DNA of 20,328 nt from a virus, in the IMG/VR virus record IMGVR_UViG_3300046689_000442, positions 1 to 20,328 of that record; one strand, written 5' to 3'. A model generated the notes under the pieces. That model ran no database searches. It was not told where the DNA came from and saw only the letters and a program-made list of their open reading frames with translations. Shown here one piece after another: positions 6,461 through 13,024 of this stretch. Each line of letters starts with the position of its first letter. The first letter of the stretch is position 1. The position numbers and the translations under genes are program-made.

Positions 6461-6706
6461 ATGGCTAAACGCAAAAAACAAATACTTTCAACGCAGTCGG
6501 CCGTGGTCGCGGCGCTGGGTGGCATAAGTTCCGTGGCGCGGCTGGTGCGCCGGCGACCGCCGCAAGTCCACCACTGGGTGAATGAACGCAAAAGTTTCCC
6601 CGCCAGATTTTACCCGATGATGCGAAAGCAATTGCGCGCAAACGGTTACGACGCGCCGCAAGGGCTATGGGATTTTGAGCCAGAACAAAACAGTGCAGCG
6701 GCTTAG
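6461..6706 (+). CDS. Cro/YdaS-like HTH regulator (81 aa)
   Basis: Residues 12-65 contain a helix-turn-helix: QSAVVAALGGISSVARLVRR, then PPQVHHWVNERKSFPARFYPMMRKQL. The form ALGG...VARL...PPxVxxWxxxxxFPARxY is typical of short Cro/YdaS-type regulators of proteobacterial phages. First gene of the plus-strand early operon, directly after the operator region, so it probably controls that region. The ribosome binding site (AAAAAGGC) is weak. Ends 9 nt before the VRR-NUC gene. Confidence 0.8.
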   Translation: MAKRKKQILSTQSAVVAALGGISSVARLVRRRPPQVHHWVNERKSFPARFYPMMRKQLRANGYDAPQGLWDFEPEQNSAAA

Positions 6707-6715
6707 GGGTCGCGC

Positions 6716-7153
6716 ATGGCGCAATTGTCGCTGTTCAAAAGCAAACGGCAGCGCGGCGTGAAATCACCGCCGGCCAAAGAGTACGTCACGCACTGCATGG
6801 TCGCCGACACGCTGCGCCGCTGGCAGATGCCGGGCTGGCGCTGGTCGCATTTCCCGGCCGGCGAGTACCGGCACCCGGCAACGGCGATGCGGCTGAAACG
6901 CATGGGCGTGCAAGTCGGCTGGCCGGATTTTATTCTGCTGGCGCCAATCCAGACATTTGAGGATTTGCATGAATTCGGCGGCGTGCATTTTCTGGAATTG
7001 AAGCGCAAAGGCAGCAAGCTATCGGAGTGGCAACAATCGTTTTCCGAATTCTGCGTGCTCAACGGCTATCCGTATTTCTGGTGCGACAACTACAAGGACG
7101 CCATCAACAAACTCAAAGCATGGGGCGCCGTAAAGGCCAGTGTGTCGGTATGA
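6716..7153 (+). CDS. VRR-NUC domain nuclease (145 aa)
   Basis: Single-domain member of the VRR-NUC branch of PD-(D/E)XK nucleases, structure-specific enzymes in phage replication and repair. Visible motifs: E22 (KEYVTHCMVA), H45-P-A-G-E50, the RLKRMGVQVGWPD71F signature, E94-L-K96 (FLELKRKG) and Q106 (EWQQSF). All catalytic positions are present and the length is typical. The stop overlaps the next start as ATGA. Position before primase and helicase genes suggests a role in replication or processing of branched DNA. Confidence 0.9.
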   Translation: MAQLSLFKSKRQRGVKSPPAKEYVTHCMVADTLRRWQMPGWRWSHFPAGEYRHPATAMRLKRMGVQVGWPDFILLAPIQTFEDLHEFGGVHFLELKRKGSKLSEWQQSFSEFCVLNGYPYFWCDNYKDAINKLKAWGAVKASVSV

Positions 7154-7608
7154 ACAATCATCCCGGTTTTCAGAAACGTCTGCGTGCATCCGGGTCGGCG
7201 ATGGTCGCGGTCGCGGCGCACCTTCACGCAAAGGGTTGCTCGGTCGAAATCCGGCCCATCAAAGTTGCGGCGACTGCCGGCGAAGCAGAGCATTTCCTTG
7301 ATGACGGCGACTTGATTGTGCGCCGTCGCTACGAAGTCAAACATCGGCCCGACATTGATTTTACGTCCGCTTTGGATTGGCCACACACCGACATGATTGT
7401 TTCCAGAGTTGGCGTGGTTGATCGCGCCGGTGACGATGTTGCTGCCTACGTCATCGTCAACGCAAGCATGACCTACTGCGCCATCATTCCGTACAGGACA
7501 AAACCGTGGTGGCGCAAAGGCAACATTCTGGCCAGCAACACCGGCAATGTTGAGGACAACTATTTTTGTCCGCTCAATCAGGTCATCTTTGAAAAGATGC
7601 TGCCATGA
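7150..7608 (+). CDS. Putative PD-(D/E)XK-like protein (152 aa)
   Basis: The start at 7150 (MNNHPGFQKR) is chosen because ATGA overlaps the previous stop; a longer frame from 7027 would run 127 bases into the VRR-NUC gene. Residues 50-64 read LDDGDLIVRRRYEVK, placing D54 eight residues before E62-V-K64, the spacing of a nuclease active site. The following KHRPDIDF and PHTDMIVSR segments fit a mixed alpha/beta fold. I do not recognise a named family. The stop overlaps the primase start as ATGA. Likely a second small nuclease or a degenerate relative; moderately sure it is a gene, less sure of its activity. Confidence 0.7.
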   Translation: MNNHPGFQKRLRASGSAMVAVAAHLHAKGCSVEIRPIKVAATAGEAEHFLDDGDLIVRRRYEVKHRPDIDFTSALDWPHTDMIVSRVGVVDRAGDDVAAYVIVNASMTYCAIIPYRTKPWWRKGNILASNTGNVEDNYFCPLNQVIFEKMLP

Positions 7609-8525
7609 ACGCAGAACAAATCGCACTCGCGCTTGGTGGCAAACGTTCGGGCCGGCAGTGGGCGTGCTGTTGCCCGGCGCATGAAGATCGCTCGCCGTCG
7701 CTCATTGTGTTCGACGGGCGCGAAGCCGTGCAAGTGCGCTGCATGGCCGGCTGCGATCCGCGCGATGTCATTGCCGTGCTCAAATCGCGCGGCCTCTGGG
7801 ATTCAGACTACGCAAGGGAACGCTGCCGGCTTGATAACGAGAGCCGCGAGACTCCCGGCTACGAAATGGTCGATGCGCGCAAGTGGGCCAAGCACTACGA
7901 GAACAGGCCGCTGGCGGCGCCGGCGTCCGATCTGGCGCTGAAAATCTGGCAAGAGTCGTGGTCGCCGTATTCGACTGACGCGGAAAGGTACTTGCACAGC
8001 CGTGATCTGCTACTTCCAAAGGACGCGAGCGTCGTTCGTTTTCACCCGGTTTGCCCGCGCGGCAATGGCAAACAGCCGGCGTTGATTGCGCTGTTCCGCG
8101 ACGATGAAACGGACAGGCCGAAAGCAATTCACCGGCTGTTCCTGACCAAAGACGCCACCAAGGACTGCGCGATGATGCTCGGCCCGGTCGGTGGCTGCGC
8201 CATCAAGCTGACCAGCAGGGCCGAAACATTCGCAAGCGATCTGGCTACCTGCGACTGTCTCAATATCTGCGAAGGCCTTGAAACGGGTCTGGCGTTGCTG
8301 GCGTCGGGCGTCAAACCGATCTGGGCCGTTGGTTCGGCCGGCGCTATTCAGTCGTTCCCGGTGATATTCGGGCTAGGCGGCATCTGCATCTGGGCCGATA
8401 ACGACGCTGCCGGCCTCTACGCGGCAGAGCAGTGCTATTCGCGCTTTGTCGAGGCCGGGCGCACCGCAATCATCAGAACGCCGGAGGACGAAGGTTACGA
8501 CTTCGCCGACTTCCTGCATGGCTAA
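7605..8525 (+). CDS. Toprim DNA primase with N-terminal zinc finger (306 aa)
   Basis: Makes RNA primers for phage replication, by family. The N-terminal zinc finger is C23-x2-H26 (CPAHEDRSPSL) with C46 and C50 (RCMAGC). A linker/RNA-polymerase-like region (FHPVCPRGNGKQPALIALF) follows. The Toprim domain shows E223 (ICEGLETGLAL) and D265-N-D267 (IWADNDAAG), the metal-binding residues. The start overlaps the preceding gene by 4 bases and the end overlaps the helicase gene by 8. All key residues are present. Confidence 0.92.
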   Translation: MNAEQIALALGGKRSGRQWACCCPAHEDRSPSLIVFDGREAVQVRCMAGCDPRDVIAVLKSRGLWDSDYARERCRLDNESRETPGYEMVDARKWAKHYENRPLAAPASDLALKIWQESWSPYSTDAERYLHSRDLLLPKDASVVRFHPVCPRGNGKQPALIALFRDDETDRPKAIHRLFLTKDATKDCAMMLGPVGGCAIKLTSRAETFASDLATCDCLNICEGLETGLALLASGVKPIWAVGSAGAIQSFPVIFGLGGICIWADNDAAGLYAAEQCYSRFVEAGRTAIIRTPEDEGYDFADFLHG

Positions 8526-9777
8526 AGAAATCCGGCCTTACGTCGAAAAGAATTCGCGGCACGACAAGCCTGACATTTCATGGGCGCGCAAAGCCAACGG
8601 CCATGACAAGCCGTGGATGGCGGACGAATACAAAGGCCAGTGGGAAGGCGACCCGGATGAAACGCCGCCGCAAGGCTGGCTGGTCAAGGGCATTGTCCCC
8701 AAGATGGGCGTTGGGCTGATGGCCGGCCAGTCCGGCATGGGCAAGACGTTTGCCGTGCTCGATCTGGTGCAGTGTCTGATTCTGCAACGCGACTTTGCAA
8801 ACAAACCAGTTGACCAAGTTGGCGGTGTGATCCTGTTCGCGGCAGAGGCGCCGTCACAGGTCCGCAAGCGCTGGGAGGGATTACGCAAGGCTAAAATCGC
8901 GCCGTGGTTCACTGAAATCGGCGAGGACATGAAGCGCCTGCCGTTCAAGTGGATTACCAATGTGCCACGGCTGTCTGCGGACGATGCCTACGACAAGATG
9001 TTTAATTTCTGCGAGCGTATGAAGCATGAACTGGCAGAGCAATTCGATTGTGGGCTGGTACTCATTGCAGTTGATACGCTGGCCGCTGCCGCCGACTTCA
9101 AAGATCAGAACGATGCCAGCGAAGCACAGCGGGTTATGAATCTGCTTGCGCGTCTGTCGGCAGCAACGGACGCTACCGTGCTGGTGGTCGATCACTTCGG
9201 CAAGGACGAAAGCCGGGGCGTGCGCGGGTCGAGTGCCAAGGAAGCCAGCGCCGACTTTGTGCTCTCGGTGCTCGGTGAGAAATCGCAAACCGGCGTGCTG
9301 CGTAACTCGCGGCTGGCCATCCGCAAGATGCGGGGCGGGGCGGCCGGCGATGAAATACCTTTCAGGCTGTCGCCGGTTGACATGGGCCGTGATCTGGATG
9401 GTGAGCCAATTGTGGAAATGACAGTACAGTGGGACGGTATCGTGGTTCACAGTCGGGCAGGGCGGCCCAATGTGTCGCTGTTGCCGCTGTTGGCTGCGCT
9501 TGATGATGCACTGGCCAGCAGCGGCAAGATGATGGCACCGGGTCCGGGGTATCCGGTCATGCGTTGCGTCGAGGACTCAGTTGTGCGCGACGCCTTCGCG
9601 CACAAGTATCCCTCAGTAGGCGACCCAACCAAGCGCGACGATGCTGTGAGGAAAGCATGGGATAGGGCAAACAAGCACCGCGAGGCGCGCAAGTTTGTGT
9701 CGAGCTACGCCGGCGATGGCAAGGTTTTGATGTGGCGCGTGCTGCCGGAAGCTACAACCGCCCCTGTACCCGGCTAA
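8518..9777 (+). CDS. RepA/DnaB-like RecA-fold ATPase, putative replicative helicase (419 aa)
   Basis: ATPase of the RepA/AAA_25 group that usually accompanies a phage Toprim primase. Walker A is AGQSGMGKT (69-77), Walker B is VLIAVDTL (D186) and the VVDHFGK segment (224-229) with RGSSA (236-240) matches the sensor region of this group. The start at 8518 (MAKEIRPY) is preferred to the frame-open start at 8446, which lies 80 bases inside the primase gene. The last 26 bases overlap the convergent serine recombinase gene. The C-terminal third is helical and basic ([14 protein letters not shown]), perhaps DNA-binding. Confidence 0.85.
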   Translation: MAKEIRPYVEKNSRHDKPDISWARKANGHDKPWMADEYKGQWEGDPDETPPQGWLVKGIVPKMGVGLMAGQSGMGKTFAVLDLVQCLILQRDFANKPVDQVGGVILFAAEAPSQVRKRWEGLRKAKIAPWFTEIGEDMKRLPFKWITNVPRLSADDAYDKMFNFCERMKHELAEQFDCGLVLIAVDTLAAAADFKDQNDASEAQRVMNLLARLSAATDATVLVVDHFGKDESRGVRGSSAKEASADFVLSVLGEKSQTGVLRNSRLAIRKMRGGAAGDEIPFRLSPVDMGRDLDGEPIVEMTVQWDGIVVHSRAGRPNVSLLPLLAALDDALASSGKMMAPGPGYPVMRCVEDSVVRDAFAHKYPSVGDPTKRDDAVRKAWDRANKHREARKFVSSYAGDGKVLMWRVLPEATTAPVPG

Positions 9778-10390
9778 CGGTCTTACCGGACCATGGCGCG
9801 CCGGTCGGGGTCGCAACCTTGCGACGGTTTAATTCCAGCGCGATTTGTCTGGCGCTCAATTCTGCCAGTTCAACAAAGACGGGTTTTAGTTCCAGCGCCC
9901 GCTTGGCTGCGGCCTTTTTGTTCTTTGCTCCAAAGTCCGGCGTTCCGATTCTGGCACCGCGCGCCTTGGCGGCCTTGAGTGCGGCCTTGGTGCGCTGGCT
10001 AATCATCCGCCGTTCCTGTTCTGCCAGTGCGGCATAGATGTGCAGCATGAACGGGTCGGCTTGCGTGCCCAATTCGGCGGTGATGAACGGCACCTTGCGC
10101 ACCATCAGCGTCGATATAAACGCAACGTCGCGGGAAAGGCGGTCGAGCTTGGCCACCACAATCGAAGCACCTTGCTTCTTGGCTGCCTGCATGGCGGCGG
10201 CAAGCTGCGGGCGACGGTCAAGGGCGTCTGAGCCTTTGCCGGTTTCCACCTCTGTGAATTCCGCCAGTAGCTTTAGTTGTTCGGCTTCGATGAAACGCAA
10301 CACCGCCGCGCGCTGGGCTTCCAAGCCCAGCCCGCTGCGGCCTTGCTTCTGCGTCGATACCCGATAGTAGGCAATGACGGCTTTAGTCAT
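9752..10390 (-). CDS. Serine recombinase, resolvase/invertase family (212 aa)
   Basis: Catalyses site-specific recombination through a serine-DNA intermediate. R10 and nucleophile S12 ([10 protein letters not shown]), GLGLEAQ, R60 (LDRRPQL), D83-R84-x-S86-R87 (KLDRLSRD) and helix E ([15 protein letters not shown]) are all present; the C-terminal HTH is [15 protein letters not shown]. The size fits a resolvase/invertase rather than a large serine integrase. The start at 10390 is chosen over 10477 because it overlaps the upstream stop as ATGA and begins at the conserved strand. It converges on the helicase gene with a 26-bp overlap. A second recombinase beside a tyrosine integrase suggests resolution or inversion instead of integration. 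Confidence 0.9.
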   Translation of the reverse strand: MTKAVIAYYRVSTQKQGRSGLGLEAQRAAVLRFIEAEQLKLLAEFTEVETGKGSDALDRRPQLAAAMQAAKKQGASIVVAKLDRLSRDVAFISTLMVRKVPFITAELGTQADPFMLHIYAALAEQERRMISQRTKAALKAAKARGARIGTPDFGAKNKKAAAKRALELKPVFVELAELSARQIALELNRRKVATPTGAPWSGKTVSRVQGRL

Positions 10391-10596
10391 GGTCGTGCCT
10401 GTCGCTTCGCTTCTTCCATACGGTTGCGGAATTGTAGCTCCTGCATGGCTTCGTAACTCTTGCGAGTGGCCTCCCATTCAGCTTCGCGCCTCGCTTCTTC
10501 CGCCCTAACCTCTGGCGGATATAAAAAAACGTCGATCATTTTGTGGGCCAGCCAATAAAGGCCATACAAAACGGCAATCCCTACGACCCAGTCCAT
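10387..10596 (-). CDS. Small membrane-anchored charged protein (69 aa)
   Basis: Residues 1-26 are a single membrane segment ([19 protein letters not shown]). Residues 30-69 are a highly charged helix ([18 protein letters not shown] to [10 protein letters not shown]). AAGGAG lies 8 nt before ATG 10596; the longer frame to 10734 has no site and would cover two smaller genes. The ATG overlaps the preceding 27-aa peptide gene by one base and the stop overlaps the recombinase start as ATGA. Topology resembles small phage holin-like or spanin-like proteins, but no family is recognised and the context is not a lysis cassette. Confidence 0.6.
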   Translation of the reverse strand: MDWVVGIAVLYGLYWLAHKMIDVFLYPPEVRAEEARREAEWEATRKSYEAMQELQFRNRMEEAKRQARP

Positions 10597-10679
10597 CACG
10601 CCGACTCCTTGGTGATCCACCAGACAACGACGTGGATGATGAGCCAAGCCAAGAGGCCCAGCAGGAGAATCAGAATCAT
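10596..10679 (-). CDS. Tiny single-pass membrane peptide (27 aa)
   Basis: Almost entirely hydrophobic (MILILLLGLLAWLIIHVVVW, then WITKESA). A full leader copy (AACCAACCAAAGGACCAA) precedes its ATG, as for the larger genes of this cluster, which is good evidence that it is translated. Its stop overlaps the next start as TGATG. Function unknown. Confidence 0.6.
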   Translation of the reverse strand: MILILLLGLLAWLIIHVVVWWITKESA

Positions 10680-10683
10680 TTGT

Positions 10684-10701
10684 TTGGTCCTTTGGTTGGT
10701 T
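10684..10701 (-). promoter_or_regulatory. Start-associated leader copy 2
   Basis: AACCAACCAAAGGACCAA, ending 4 nt before the ATG of the 27-aa membrane peptide. Confidence 0.75.
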
Positions 10702-10774
10702 AGAACGCATCATCAAAAATGATCCACAAGACAATGGCGATGATGCCGGCCATTGGCAGGGCGGTACTACTCAC
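10700..10774 (-). CDS. Tiny hydrophobic peptide (24 aa from GTG, or 17 aa from ATG 10753)
   Basis: From GTG 10774 the peptide reads MSSTALPMAGIIAIVLWIIF and ends DDAF. The GTG overlaps the last codons of the upstream HTH gene, and AGGTG lies a few bases before it. The internal ATG at 10753 would give only MAGIIAIVLWIIFDDAF and lacks a ribosome binding site. Hydrophobic single segment with an acidic end. Its stop sits inside the leader of the next gene. Tentative. Confidence 0.4.
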   Translation of the reverse strand: MSSTALPMAGIIAIVLWIIFDDAF

Positions 10775-10967
10775 CCGGCACCTGTTTGGGGATGCCGTGC
10801 TTGCGATACATATGAAGCAACAGTTCTAGCTGGCGCGTGACACGTTGCCGGCCGGATGCCAGCCGCTGAATCTGCGTCACGGTCACGCCAAGCGCGCGCA
10901 CGGTCGCTTTGCTGGCAGTGCCAAGGTGCAATTCTTTAAGCGCTGCTAGGAATTCACGTTTGGTCAT
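10767..10967 (-). CDS. Small HTH regulator (66 aa)
   Basis: Compact helix-turn-helix: REFLAALKELHLGTASKATV, then RALGVTVTQIQRLASGRQRV, followed by TRQLELLLHMYRKHG. The layout (F...L..L......A..LGV....I.R..SG...V....ELLL) is common to short Xre-like proteins of rhizobial phages and plasmids. The start at 10967 is preceded by AAAGGGACGCA; the upstream ATG at 10982 has no such site. It overlaps the preceding gene by 14 bases. Likely regulator of the small-gene cluster. Confidence 0.7.
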   Translation of the reverse strand: MTKREFLAALKELHLGTASKATVRALGVTVTQIQRLASGRQRVTRQLELLLHMYRKHGIPKQVPGE

Positions 10968-11412
10968 TGCGTCCCTTTGCATTCACAGCGTCCACAATCA
11001 TCACGACAAGCCGGCCGCTTGCTGTGTCTAGCGGCTCCTTGTCGGTTTCCTCGATGTAGGGCAGTTCAAAAACAAGCCTGTCGTTTTTGTCCACGATGGC
11101 AAACGTGTCGCCGTTGCCCCGGAATTCCCACGGCGTCGGCGGCAATCCGCTACGCTCTGAGTCTGCCAGCGCCTTCGACTCGTTGGTGTGGCGGATGTAG
11201 TAGCCCATCAGCTTGGTGGCCACGGCGATGTTGACATCGTTTGCCAGCTTCACCGGCTCAATTTCTTTGCAGTACCGTGTTAGGACCTTTTGGCGAACGT
11301 GCTCCATCCACTCGCCTAAATCCTTGCCAACTAGGGCAAGGTGCGTCTGGTAGAATTCGCCGGTATTGATTGCATACGGTTCCAGATCGTGCGCTTCGAC
11401 AAAACGGGTCAT
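10954..11412 (-). CDS. Hypothetical protein of the leader-motif cluster (152 aa)
   Basis: Begins MTRFVEAHDLEPYAINTGEF and has a mixed alpha/beta pattern: a helical middle (LVGKDLGEWMEHVRQKVLTR, then ANDVNIAVATKLMGYYIRH) and a strand-rich end (DTFAIVDKNDRLVFELPYIEE, LVVMIVDAV). No family recognised. The start at 11412 follows a diverged leader copy (CAAGGACCATAGAC). The longer frame to 11466 would cross the hairpin at 11449-11478. Overlaps the HTH gene by 14 bases. Confidence 0.7.
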   Translation of the reverse strand: MTRFVEAHDLEPYAINTGEFYQTHLALVGKDLGEWMEHVRQKVLTRYCKEIEPVKLANDVNIAVATKLMGYYIRHTNESKALADSERSGLPPTPWEFRGNGDTFAIVDKNDRLVFELPYIEETDKEPLDTASGRLVVMIVDAVNAKGRNDQT

Positions 11413-11417
11413 GTCTA

Positions 11418-11433
11418 TGGTCCTTGCTGGTTG
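11418..11433 (-). promoter_or_regulatory. Start-associated leader copy 3 (diverged)
   Basis: CAACCAGCAAGGACCA before ATG 11412, with a further CCAACC block a few bases upstream. Confidence 0.65.
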
Positions 11434-11448
11434 TCGGTTGGGGTATAT

Positions 11449-11478
11449 AGCCCTATTGCCTACCAAGGCAATAGGGCT
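11449..11478 (-). other. Perfect 12-bp hairpin in the intergenic leader
   Basis: AGCCCTATTGCC / GGCAATAGGGCT (11449-11460 with 11467-11478), 6-nt loop, between the stop of the 90-aa gene and the leader of the 152-aa gene. On the transcribed strand it is followed by ATATACC, not a T tract, so it is a poor terminator. It could be an operator, an RNA-processing site or an attenuator. Confidence 0.7.
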
Positions 11479-11484
11479 AATGGC

Positions 11485-11757
11485 TTAGACGTTAACAGGA
11501 TGGAAGCCGGCGGCATTGAACGCATCAAAGCCGTTCGGCGAACGGTCGCCTCTGGCAATCCGCAAGGAAACGACAAGCGGAATTCCAAGCGCGGCCGCCT
11601 CTTGTTTGTAGGTTTCCAGTTCGGCCGCCGCATCTATGGTGCGTTTAATTTCTACCGTCTTTGACGGCAGCGGCCCATCGCTGCCGATACTAAGCGCGAC
11701 TTGCAGAAAGCCATTTGAACGTTGGGCGTTGTAGGTCGATAGAATAAGCTTCGCCAT
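11485..11757 (-). CDS. Hypothetical protein of the leader-motif cluster (90 aa)
   Basis: Reads MAKLILSTYNAQRSNGFLQV and on, with strand-rich start (LQVALSIGSDG), a helix (DAAAELETYKQEAAALG) and a strand (IPLVVSLRIARG). No family recognised, no membrane segment, no cysteines. A full leader copy precedes the ATG. The frame is clean and codon use matches its neighbours. Confidence 0.7.
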   Translation of the reverse strand: MAKLILSTYNAQRSNGFLQVALSIGSDGPLPSKTVEIKRTIDAAAELETYKQEAAALGIPLVVSLRIARGDRSPNGFDAFNAAGFHPVNV

Positions 11758-11761
11758 TGTC

Positions 11762-11778
11762 TTGGTCCTTGGTTGGTT
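11762..11778 (-). promoter_or_regulatory. Start-associated leader copy 4
   Basis: AACCAACCAAGGACCAA, 4 nt before ATG 11757; the commonest form of the motif. Confidence 0.8.
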
Positions 11779-11800
11779 GACGGCACCATCGCCATCGTGA

Positions 11801-11860
11801 CACGGCCGGCAGGGTGTGGCGGACCTGCGCGGCCGTGCTGCGATAGCGACTGATTAGGCC
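11801..11860 (-). repeat. Intergenic hairpin repeat, copy A
   Basis: CACGGCCG (11801-11808) pairs with CGGCCGTG (11830-11837), with an inner GCAGG/CCTGC stem. It is followed by GATAGCGACT and TAGGCCGC at the end of the 130-aa gene. Copy B at 12970-13024 shares all of these blocks. Confidence 0.65.
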
Positions 11861-12246
11861 GCCTCTTGCAGTGGTTCCGACTCTGCCAAGGACTCCGGTA
11901 TGAAGTCCCAGTTAGGCAGGTCGATTGTCACGGTCCCGAAAGTCACGGCGCGAATTCTGCGCTCCCATCGGGACGCGTTGTTAGCGCTCACACCTGACCA
12001 GATCACGCTAACGCTGTATGTGTTGGGCAACACAATCCCGTCGCGCTTGGCAAGCCATCGGGCATAGTCGGCGGCCTTGCGCTCAAATTGCGAGTCGGTG
12101 GTTGGCGTGACTTTCGGGCGCTTGGGTGCGCGGTAGTGCAGCTTGTGGCGCTTGCCGTCCGCTATCCAGCGCTTTAATGGCATCGGGCCTTGCTGCGGCT
12201 GGTAACCCTCGCTGCGTTGCGTGAATGCGTCGTAAAATTTCCACAT
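11854..12246 (-). CDS. Hypothetical protein of the leader-motif cluster (130 aa)
   Basis: No family recognised. Basic N-terminal half (RWIADGKRHKLHYRAPKRPK), then a helix (ERKAADYARWLAKRD) and a strand-rich C-terminal half (YSVSVIWSG, AVTFGTVTIDLPNW), suggesting a small alpha/beta, possibly DNA-binding protein. The leader is a double one: AAGGACCAAGGACC before the ATG. The stop lies in intergenic repeat A. Confidence 0.7.
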   Translation of the reverse strand: MWKFYDAFTQRSEGYQPQQGPMPLKRWIADGKRHKLHYRAPKRPKVTPTTDSQFERKAADYARWLAKRDGIVLPNTYSVSVIWSGVSANNASRWERRIRAVTFGTVTIDLPNWDFIPESLAESEPLQEAA

Positions 12247-12272
12247 GGTCCTTGGTCCTTTTGGTTGGTTGG
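12247..12272 (-). promoter_or_regulatory. Start-associated leader copy 5 (doubled core)
   Basis: CCAACCAACC and AAAAGGACC followed by a second AAGGACC directly at the ATG of the 130-aa gene. Confidence 0.8.
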
Positions 12273-12288
12273 AGTCTGCCTGATATGT

Positions 12289-12639
12289 TCAACGGTGCGG
12301 CTCATCAGCTTCGCAGTGGCGTGCAATGCGCGCCTCTTTATCCTCTGCCACCTCGCAATAGCGCGCTTGCAATTCTTCATAGAGCATGGCCGCCATGCTG
12401 CCGGGCAGGACTCCATTGCTGGTCAGGCCCGGCCGGTACATCGAGGCACACAAGGCCGCATAAAGATTTGACCATTGTCCGCCATGCCAGTCGTTTGCAA
12501 ACCAGTAGATTGCGGCCTCACGGTCAAATTGGTCTGCCTCGCCGGGATAAAAGCCGGCGAGAAAGGTAAGCATTTCGTTTCTGGTGGGGTCGCGCATGGT
12601 GCGCGCCTTGTCAGCCTGTAATCGCTTTGTGAGGGTCAT
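12289..12639 (-). CDS. Hypothetical phage protein (116 aa)
   Basis: Helical, acidic protein: EMLTFLAGFYPGEADQFDRE, then AAIYWFANDWHGGQWSNLYA. It has a conserved-looking aromatic core and reads like a small accessory protein of the type found in clusters in rhizobial phages; no named family. ATG 12639 is preceded by a full leader copy. In-frame ATGs at 12597 (MRDPTRNEM) and 12573 lack any site. Confidence 0.7.
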   Translation of the reverse strand: MTLTKRLQADKARTMRDPTRNEMLTFLAGFYPGEADQFDREAAIYWFANDWHGGQWSNLYAALCASMYRPGLTSNGVLPGSMAAMLYEELQARYCEVAEDKEARIARHCEADEPHR

Positions 12640-12643
12640 AGCG

Positions 12644-12662
12644 TTGGTCCTTGGTTGGTTGG
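12644..12662 (-). promoter_or_regulatory. Start-associated leader copy 6
   Basis: CCAACCAACCAAGGACCAA, 4 nt before ATG 12639. Confidence 0.8.
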
Positions 12663-12935
12663 CTACAGGCCGCGCAAGCTTGCGCGGATGATGGCCGGAA
12701 TTCTGGCCGGCCTATCAATGCGGTATGTGCTGCCTAGCGATGGCAGGACAGAAAGCGTTTTGCCTTGTTCGCGGTAGCTGGTTAGCTCAAAAGGTTCGAC
12801 GATGGCGCAGTCGCGCTTTTTCACGCGGACATAGAGCACATCAATGCCCCATGGAGTCCCGTCGCTATAGCGTTTCGTTTCGCGGCGGAATTCAAGGCGG
12901 CCGCGTTTGCGCCAGACGTTCTTTTTGCTCGGCAT
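12663..12935 (-). CDS. Hypothetical basic protein (90 aa)
   Basis: Strongly basic N-terminus (MPSKKNVWRKRGRLEFRRET), then beta-rich segments (GIDVLYVRVKKRDCAIVEPF, KTLSVLPSLGSTYRI). No family recognised; an OB-fold- or SH3-like small protein is conceivable from the strand pattern but unproven. A leader copy precedes the ATG, and the stop abuts the leader of the next gene. Confidence 0.7.
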   Translation of the reverse strand: MPSKKNVWRKRGRLEFRRETKRYSDGTPWGIDVLYVRVKKRDCAIVEPFELTSYREQGKTLSVLPSLGSTYRIDRPARIPAIIRASLRGL

Positions 12936-12939
12936 TGTC

Positions 12940-12955
12940 TTGGTCCTTGGTTGGT
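12940..12955 (-). promoter_or_regulatory. Start-associated leader copy 7
   Basis: ACCAACCAAGGACCAA, 4 nt before ATG 12935. Confidence 0.8.
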
Positions 12956-12969
12956 CGATAGCCTTAGAT

Positions 12970-13024
12970 GCTATCCCGACACGGCCGGCATTGCGCCGGC
13001 CGTGCTAGATAGCGACTAGGCCGC
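12970..13024 (-). repeat. Intergenic hairpin repeat, copy B
   Basis: 10-bp perfect stem CACGGCCGGC / GCCGGCCGTG (12980-12989 with 12995-13004), 5-nt loop, inside an outer GCTATC/GATAGC stem. GATAGCGACTAGGCCGC follows at the ArdC stop. Shared with copy A at 11801-11860. No T tract on the transcribed strand. Confidence 0.7.

Noticed and set aside
7027-7149. N-terminal extension of the second nuclease-like gene
   Set aside because: Would overlap the VRR-NUC gene by 127 bases; the start at 7150 with ATGA fits the operon pattern.
7090-7626. 178-residue minus-strand frame over the replication genes
   Set aside because: Opposes two tightly coupled plus-strand genes and shows no motif.
8881-9450. 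189-residue minus-strand frame over the helicase gene
   Set aside because: The helicase motifs on the plus strand are unambiguous; this is a shadow.
11449-11478. Rho-independent terminator
   Set aside because: Perfect stem but moderate GC and no T tract on the transcribed strand; kept only as a hairpin of unknown role.
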